Below, one piece after another: positions 24,200 through 29,184 of a stretch of DNA of 29,184 nucleotides. The notes below the pieces were generated by a model, which was not told where the DNA came from, searched no databases, and saw only the letters and a list, made by a program, of their open reading frames with translations. Numbering within the stretch: the first letter of the stretch is position 1; each line of letters begins with the position of its first letter. Position numbers and translations under genes: made by a program. The DNA is from Draconibacterium orientale (lineage in GTDB: Bacteria; Bacteroidota; Bacteroidia; Bacteroidales; JAADGE01): positions 1 to 29,184 of the forward strand of contig DYSM01000007.1 of NCBI GenBank assembly GCA_020718265.1, given 5' to 3'.

Positions 24200-26752
24200 T
24201 TATTGCTTTTTCATTGTCCAACGATTGATTTCGGCAAATTCGATAAAATAATCGCCCGATGTTTTGAAATTCAATTTATTATCTTTTGAAAGTGATAAAA
24301 AGCTGATTTTCAAACCTCCGGATGTCATCAGCACGCCAATTTCATACGGATTTTTCAAATTTTTCTTTGTCAGTTCGAGCACATTATTTTGTAAAGTAGC
24401 CATTTCATCTGCGGATATGCCGAGCCATGCGACTTTTGCTTGGTCTGAAACGGGTTTGTCGTCTTTCACAAGTTTGTTCAGATATAGTTGATACACATTG
24501 CTTTCGGCTTCAATTTCGTCGAAATATCCAAAAATTTGTCCAATAAATTCAATGTCTTTTGCCGCAGATTTTACGTGGCTCACATCTTCCAAGTCAAAAA
24601 CTAAATCGTAAGCAATGTTTACTTTTGAAACTTTACTGTCTTTCCAAAATTTCGACATTTCAACTGTAAAATATTTTCCTTCAACAACTTGCGGCAAGTT
24701 TGTTTTTCGTTGCGCTGTGTTAATTTTGGCATACAACTCGTTCCATTTGACCCATTTTAATTGTCCGTTATTATTTACAAGCGGGCGTTTGCCGGGTTCG
24801 GGGCGGAAGCGCGTGAAAATTCCGGTGTCATATTCGTTGTAAGGATCAACGACGATAGCGACTTGCCAATTTTGCGTGAACGTGCCGTTATGTATGTTCA
24901 TGTCCGGTTGTGAGAGAAACGGACTGTGCCCGGGATGTGTGTGAAACCAGCCCACAAGTGCCTTGTCCGGATTGAGTTCCAGAGCTTTATCGAGGTCGTG
25001 CATGGCTGTAGTTCCAAATTTTATTTGATACACATCTTGATGCTCTGTTTCAGAGGGTTGCATGTATTCATCAATCACAAGGTCGTAGGTTTCATTTTTG
25101 TGGTCGAGGTAACGCCCAAGCAGAAAACCACCGATTTCCGGAGCTACGTTTTCGCCGGATTTTGCGGCTTTGCGCTGTTCCTCTCGGCTTATTTTGTAAA
25201 TTTCCGAAATGACATTTTTGTGGAGATGACAGGTTTTTATCATCGAATTTTGCCACATGTCGTTCATCGTATATTGAATGTAATCGCCTTTTTTAAGTAT
25301 AGCTAAATCGGCAATCGCGCCGCGCAAAGCAGCAGATTTTGTTTCATCAATATCAAATTCGATTTCCGAAATTGCTTCTTTTTCTTTGATTTCGGCGTCT
25401 TCAATTTTTTTCGATTTAAAATATCGAACCGCAAAAAACGCTAAAACGCCGCCGGCTAAAACTACGCCTATGATAATGTAAATCAACGAATTATCGGCAG
25501 GCGGAGCTTGTTGTTTCAAATCTTGAATGTCGTTAGAGGCTTTTATCATTTGGGTTTGAAGTTCCAAAATCGCTTTATCGTTTTCGGACATGAGGCTGTC
25601 CAAATCGTCCAATTGCGGAACTGCTTTGGCGTATTCTGATGAAAGTGCAAGTTGCGAGGCTTGTAACTCGTTGTATTTTAGTGAATCAGCCAAAAAAGCC
25701 TCAACAGTTTTGCGAGCTTGCGGAATCGTGATTGTTTTTGCCTTAATTTTGTTTGTGGTTTGTCGAATACCGTCTTTGTTGTCCGGATTATTGAGCAATT
25801 TGAACGCATCGGACAAAATGGAAATCGCACTGTCTGTGGCATTTACGCGCGGCAGAAAGGCTTTTCGCACTTTATTTTCTTCTTGTTCCCGAATTTTTAC
25901 AATTTTAGAATCCGTGAGCATCGTATTCAAAATAACACCGACATTTTGATTTTTTTTCAAAATTTCCGCCGCTTTCGTTTTGATGTCTTTGAGCTTTTCA
26001 TCTTTGCACTGATTACTAATTTTTTGAATTGCAACGCGGTTGGCTTCGAGTTGTTTCTTAATAACGCGCAAATCGGCAGCGATTTTCTTCAATTTTTCCG
26101 TATCAAAAGCATCGACTTCCGCAATATTGAACACTTTCAGGCGTTTTTCAAGCTCTGCCGAAACAGGTTCTAATTTCTTAAGTTGAACCGCGAGTGTGTC
26201 ATAAAGTTTCTGAATTTCAACTTCTTTGACTTCTTCGGACGATTTAATTTCCGGAAGTCCTGCATATTTTACCGTAATTTCGGTTTTCGCAGTTTTTGTG
26301 AATGCCAATATTTTCTTTCCGTCATTATCCGTGAGCGTGTATTTGTTTATGGTTACGGTAACATCGCCGCCTTTAAAACCTTCGTTTAGTTTGAAAATGA
26401 AGTTCTTATCAGCATCCGAACCTGTAACTTTCCACAATAATTTATCTTTGGGTTGAGTTAAACTTGCCGCATTTTTGGGTTTAACAATAACATTTTCCGG
26501 TAAAAAGCACAAATAAACCGTTCCCAAAAACGTGCCATCCGGATTTTTTTCCGGAAGCGATTCCACTTGTCCGCCGATTGCGAACGTAGCGTTGTCGGCA
26601 TCAAAAGCTTTAGGTTTAATAACAAATTTCACATCGTCGTTTCCGGTGTTGGCATTGGATTTTATGCTGACATTTACGTTGTTTTGAGCATAACCGTTTA
26701 AAGCACTGCAAAACAGCAGCCCAAAAACAATACTTTTTATGATGATTTTCAT
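24200..26752 (-). CDS. membrane JAB/JAMM isopeptidase with outer coiled-coil sensor
   Basis: The 850-residue protein has a signal peptide (1-22, cut near YAQ), an outer beta domain (about 25-165), long coiled-coil helices (about 170-415) and one membrane helix (423-444). The cytosolic part carries an acidic linker (IEFDIDE, 464-470) and a JAB domain (about 490-650). The zinc motif is complete: Glu539, His604-x-His606, Ser614, Asp617. The C-terminal region (690-850) is an additional alpha+beta domain I do not recognise. JAB enzymes cut isopeptide bonds or trim ubiquitin-like precursors. Because the modifier here already ends in Gly, removal from targets is more likely than maturation. Joining an outer coiled coil to an inner peptidase suggests signal-controlled deconjugation. 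The gene sits 33 bases after the E2 gene. Confidence 0.92.
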   Translation of the reverse strand: MKIIIKSIVFGLLFCSALNGYAQNNVNVSIKSNANTGNDDVKFVIKPKAFDADNATFAIGGQVESLPEKNPDGTFLGTVYLCFLPENVIVKPKNAASLTQPKDKLLWKVTGSDADKNFIFKLNEGFKGGDVTVTINKYTLTDNDGKKILAFTKTAKTEITVKYAGLPEIKSSEEVKEVEIQKLYDTLAVQLKKLEPVSAELEKRLKVFNIAEVDAFDTEKLKKIAADLRVIKKQLEANRVAIQKISNQCKDEKLKDIKTKAAEILKKNQNVGVILNTMLTDSKIVKIREQEENKVRKAFLPRVNATDSAISILSDAFKLLNNPDNKDGIRQTTNKIKAKTITIPQARKTVEAFLADSLKYNELQASQLALSSEYAKAVPQLDDLDSLMSENDKAILELQTQMIKASNDIQDLKQQAPPADNSLIYIIIGVVLAGGVLAFFAVRYFKSKKIEDAEIKEKEAISEIEFDIDETKSAALRGAIADLAILKKGDYIQYTMNDMWQNSMIKTCHLHKNVISEIYKISREEQRKAAKSGENVAPEIGGFLLGRYLDHKNETYDLVIDEYMQPSETEHQDVYQIKFGTTAMHDLDKALELNPDKALVGWFHTHPGHSPFLSQPDMNIHNGTFTQNWQVAIVVDPYNEYDTGIFTRFRPEPGKRPLVNNNGQLKWVKWNELYAKINTAQRKTNLPQVVEGKYFTVEMSKFWKDSKVSKVNIAYDLVFDLEDVSHVKSAAKDIEFIGQIFGYFDEIEAESNVYQLYLNKLVKDDKPVSDQAKVAWLGISADEMATLQNNVLELTKKNLKNPYEIGVLMTSGGLKISFLSLSKDNKLNFKTSGDYFIEFAEINRWTMKKQ

Positions 26753-26785
26753 CGCTTTCGGATTTAATTCGGAGAATAGTGTTGG

Positions 26786-27454
26786 TTAAGAAAAATCGAA
26801 CGAAATATCGGCTTCGGGTTCTTTCGGAGTTTCTTCAATAATAATTTCGATTTCGCCCATATTTGAGGTGTTTCCGAATGTACCGGCTGTGTTTTCCAAC
26901 GGTTCAAGCAAATCGGAATTGTCAATCGCAATGCCGTCTTTCATGCTCATAATACCTTTTGGCTCAGCATATTCGCGCACCCAAGCTGCCACATAAGGAT
27001 CTTCGGGGTAGGGCGGTTTGTCTTCAGCCAAATAGTTTTTAAACTGAAGCAATTCGCCGATGCGGATGATTAAATCGTCCAAACCTTCGTAGCCCGAAAT
27101 TGCTTTGGAGTTGATGCACACATGTCCTTTGTAAGGCTCTTCCGATTTGATATTCGGGTGCCAAGTGTCTGTGAGCATGTAATATTCCGGCGGCGAATCG
27201 GATGCGGGCCAGCGCGGAGGAAGTGTAAGTTTCAACTTGTGAATGTCACCGTAAATTGGGCTTCCGTCCGGATTTACGCTGATAATGCTGCGCAAACGAT
27301 AGGTGATTTCGTATTCATCGGGCAGTTTGGTGGCGCGCGTTTCGTGCAAAACTTTGAACGAAATTTTTGAGGTGCGATTGCACAACGCTTCCACGCGGCT
27401 GTATTCCATGGCTAAGCGCGTATCGCGCGGACTTTTGTATCTTACTGTGGACAT
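26786..27454 (-). CDS. E2-like ubiquitin-conjugating enzyme
   Basis: This 222-residue protein has the UBC fold signature: a LPPRWP strand-turn (78-83), TDTWHPNI with the HPN triad (99-101), then KGHVCIN with the catalytic Cys113, and a C-terminal helical block (LIIRIGELLQFKNYL, about 128-142; PEDPYVAAWVREY, 150-162). HPN to Cys is 12 residues, a little longer than in typical eukaryotic E2s. Residues 167-222 are an acidic tail ending in EIEIIIEETPKEPEADISF (201-219), which may dock a partner. The E2 takes the activated modifier from the E1 as a thioester and passes it to a target, probably aided by the RING protein. The gene lies 99 bases after the modifier gene. Confidence 0.9.
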   Translation of the reverse strand: MSTVRYKSPRDTRLAMEYSRVEALCNRTSKISFKVLHETRATKLPDEYEITYRLRSIISVNPDGSPIYGDIHKLKLTLPPRWPASDSPPEYYMLTDTWHPNIKSEEPYKGHVCINSKAISGYEGLDDLIIRIGELLQFKNYLAEDKPPYPEDPYVAAWVREYAEPKGIMSMKDGIAIDNSDLLEPLENTAGTFGNTSNMGEIEIIIEETPKEPEADISFDFS

Positions 27455-27509
27455 AATTTTTTAATTTGAAAATTAATCAATTTGAGAATTTGAAAATGAC
27501 TGATATACA

Positions 27510-27521
27510 GATTTATAAATC
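27510..27521. promoter_or_regulatory. 12-base palindrome in the modifier-E2 spacer
   Basis: GATTTATAAATC is a perfect palindrome within the 99-base AT-rich spacer (27455-27553) between the modifier and E2 genes. Short direct repeats of AATTTGAAAA lie nearby. It could be an operator or a chance AT-rich palindrome. No promoter consensus match is clear in this spacer. Confidence 0.2.
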
Positions 27522-27553
27522 CACTTCAGTTCATATCAAACGTTATTAAAATC

Positions 27554-27826
27554 CTATCCCGCAATGAGTTGTTGGTGCAAAAGCAACACGTCGCCGTCTG
27601 TGATGCCGGCTTCGGCAAGTGTCTTATCGTCAATGGTTTTGCCTTTTTGTTTCGAGCTGAGTTTGTATTCAATCGCGTTGCCTTCGGTGTCGGTTTGCAC
27701 GAGATTCAGTTTCGGGTTGTTCAAAATGGCTTTGATGATTTGTTTGCCTTGCGTGTCGGGCGTTAGGCTCATCGAAAATTCGGTGCCGGTGTGTACGATG
27801 CGTACGCGGTAGGTTTTTTTTTCCAT
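27554..27826 (-). CDS. YukD-type ubiquitin-like modifier ending in Ala-Gly
   Basis: The 90-residue protein is a single beta-grasp domain: strands 5-11 and 15-22, a helix (about 26-36), then KTIDDKTLAEAGITDGDVLLL (64-83 is the classical 'sL.e.GI.dGD.l.l' end of ubiquitin-like folds). The last residues are LIAG, so the chain ends in one Gly, ready for adenylation by the E1 without trimming. Modifiers of this group usually end in Gly-Gly. It lies 9 bases after the E1 gene, whose adenylation pocket should activate the C-terminal Gly. Two other proteins here carry related domains (the membrane-anchored protein near 8.2 kb and the N-terminus of the JAB protein near 7.5 kb). Confidence 0.9.
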   Translation of the reverse strand: MEKKTYRVRIVHTGTEFSMSLTPDTQGKQIIKAILNNPKLNLVQTDTEGNAIEYKLSSKQKGKTIDDKTLAEAGITDGDVLLLHQQLIAG

Positions 27827-27835
27827 GATTTTGGT

Positions 27836-29059
27836 TTATTTAAAATTTAATATTTGTTCGTCTCCTGTGAGTTCTGCAAAATAAATGCCGTGTTCGGTTT
27901 CTATCTTCAAAATATCGAGCGGCGGAATTCCGACTTGGTTCAATGTCAAATCTTTATACGGAAAATCTTTTGTGATAAAATCCAATCCGCTTTGATATAT
28001 TTCGCTCGAAGTTTCGCCACGCAGGTTGTTTGCTTCAATGTATGCACCAACTTGATTTTCGGGCAATTGAACTTTGACCGTAATTTTTGTGTCGTCGGGA
28101 ATCAGTTCGTAAATAAATTGCTGATTCAAAATTACTTCCGGACGTTCTTCGTTGAATTTTCCTTTAATCCAAACCAACAGCTCGGCAACTGTGGTTTGCG
28201 CGCTGAGTTCCGGAGCTTCGATAATTGTGTCGTAAAAATCGTGGCTCATGCAATCGGCTTTCGGCGGTTCGAGGTCGTAATGCCCGTAGTCCAGCACTTT
28301 GCCGTCGTAGCGAAATATTTTATTTTTGAAAGAAGCAAAATACGTTTCCGAAGATGTTTCGTCGTAACCGTGAATGAGTTTCAGGGCTTCCTGCGCCTGA
28401 ATTGCGCCGATGATTGAGGCTGAAATCGGCGTAGTCGGAATACGTCCGCGCACAATACTGCGGTTCGCAACCACTTTGCACGACACAGCGCGTTTGATGA
28501 TTTGCTTCTCCCGTTCGGACAGTTCGCATTCATAACACGATGCGCCCGGCACGTACACAACAGCTTGTCCTGCAAGGTTTTCAATCGCGCCGTCCACCCA
28601 AGGCTTGTTTATTTTGTGGCACGCACGATTTATGGCAAGTCGCGCCAAACGGTTGTCCAAACAACCGATAATGGCATCCATTCTTCGGTAAATACCTAAA
28701 CCTAAACCTGTTACAATATCGGCATTTATCGCTGAAACTTTTACTTCCGGGTTCATTTCCTTTACGCGAGCGGCGGCAATATCGCATTTTGCAGCTCCGG
28801 CTTTGGCATCAGCCTCGCGGTAAAGCAATGAGCGTGAAAGATTTGAGAATTCAATTGTATCGAAATCTACAATTAAAATGTGTCCGATATTGAGCAAAGC
28901 CAAATTCTTCAGCACTTCGTTGCCTAACGCGCCCGCGCCGATGACTAAGATTTTTGCATCGCGCACACGGTCTTTTTTCCACCACGAAATGAGGTCGTAC
29001 ACTTCGTTTCGGGTATTAATTTCCGGCTCAAAAAGATAATCTTCCGTCTTTGTTACCAT
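27836..29059 (-). CDS. E1-like modifier-activating enzyme (ThiF/MoeB/UBA fold)
   Basis: The 407-residue protein has a Rossmann nucleotide-binding motif GAGALG (41-46), Asp65, Asn73 and Arg76 (DFDTIEFSNLSR), Lys91 and the CLDNR loop with Asp135. This is the ATP/Mg and adenylation machinery of ThiF, MoeB and eukaryotic E1s. Cys175-x2-Cys178 and Cys270-x2-His273 could hold a zinc (CxxC...CxxH rather than the usual four Cys). Cys194, in VSCKVV ahead of the TTPI...QAQEALK block, sits where the thioester cysteine of UBA-type E1s lies. The C-terminal region (about 288-400) has a beta-grasp look (TVAELLVWIKGKF; LTLNQVGIPPLDILKI), like the UFD that presents E2s. The gene is first in the visible run; its promoter would lie in or beyond 29060-29184. 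Confidence 0.92.
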   Translation of the reverse strand: MVTKTEDYLFEPEINTRNEVYDLISWWKKDRVRDAKILVIGAGALGNEVLKNLALLNIGHILIVDFDTIEFSNLSRSLLYREADAKAGAAKCDIAAARVKEMNPEVKVSAINADIVTGLGLGIYRRMDAIIGCLDNRLARLAINRACHKINKPWVDGAIENLAGQAVVYVPGASCYECELSEREKQIIKRAVSCKVVANRSIVRGRIPTTPISASIIGAIQAQEALKLIHGYDETSSETYFASFKNKIFRYDGKVLDYGHYDLEPPKADCMSHDFYDTIIEAPELSAQTTVAELLVWIKGKFNEERPEVILNQQFIYELIPDDTKITVKVQLPENQVGAYIEANNLRGETSSEIYQSGLDFITKDFPYKDLTLNQVGIPPLDILKIETEHGIYFAELTGDEQILNFK

Positions 29060-29184
29060 ACATTCACATTTTCTACAAATAAAATAAAAAAAAGTATCAA
29101 AACAGAAATTTTTCGATGATTTCTTGCACTTTCTTGTTGAAAAGCAGTTTTTTGAACGTTATTCTTACAATACTTCGTTAGATA
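29060..29184. other. region upstream of the E1 gene, window edge
   Basis: These 125 AT-rich bases before the E1 start codon contain no gene I can support. I find no exact -7/-33 pair; the best -7-like element is TTTATTTG, with one mismatch. The operon promoter, or more genes, may lie beyond the window. Confidence 0.45.

Noticed and set aside
27854..28417. 187-residue open frame on the plus strand
   Set aside because: Lies entirely inside the E1 gene, has no recognisable domain and is rich in Phe/Cys/Arg as expected for an antisense shadow of a real coding frame.

Overview
The window is a gene-dense, AT-rich stretch in which every supportable gene (19 CDS) lies on the minus strand, so transcription runs from the right end (29059) to the left end (306). 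AT-rich intergenic DNA, TAnnTTTG-type promoter candidates and lysine/isoleucine-rich proteins with type I signal peptides ending in Ala-Gln suggest a Bacteroidota genome. That is an inference; no rRNA, tRNA or housekeeping gene is present to confirm it. I see no insertion sequence, CRISPR array or RNA gene.

Right third (29059 to 20527): a nearly complete eukaryote-like ubiquitin conjugation pathway. In transcription order it has an E1 (ThiF-like adenylation domain with a candidate catalytic Cys194 and a C-terminal beta-grasp, UFD-like region), a 90-residue YukD-type ubiquitin-like modifier ending in Ala-Gly, an E2 with HPN and active-site Cys113, a membrane protein with a cytosolic JAB/JAMM isopeptidase, and a membrane protein combining an outer vWA domain, a textbook RING-H2 finger and a C-terminal FHA-like domain (a candidate membrane E3). 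A small secreted coiled-coil protein and a 108-residue acidic/proline-rich protein follow. Prokaryotic E1-E2-JAB-RING systems using YukD-like modifiers were described by comparative genomics (Burroughs, Iyer and Aravind), so this core is a known class; its wiring to the rest appears unusual.

Middle third (20515 to 13647): an SrfB-like Hsp70/actin-fold ATPase, a coiled-coil protein, and an SrfC-like P-loop GTPase. These are the two large families known from the Salmonella srfABC operon.

Left third (13634 to 306): two PIN-domain toxin-antitoxin modules, and membrane proteins that look like the output side. Four large proteins share an N-terminal cytosolic domain of about 140 residues (landmarks FAEP and WG) that I do not recognise, each followed by one transmembrane helix and a different outer part: a subtilisin protease, an unknown beta domain, a vWA domain, and a tandem-beta-repeat stalk. 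Between them are a membrane-anchored ubiquitin-like protein and a second JAB peptidase that itself begins with a ubiquitin-like domain.

Working model (inference): outer vWA, beta or coiled-coil domains sense or bind something. The signal crosses the membrane to the RING/JAB/E1/E2/Ubl cycle, and the SrfB ATPase and SrfC GTPase remodel or recruit a set of membrane effectors through their shared N-terminal domain. The modular, paralogous, toxin-antitoxin-studded layout resembles a conflict or defence island, but nothing in the sequence proves a defence role.
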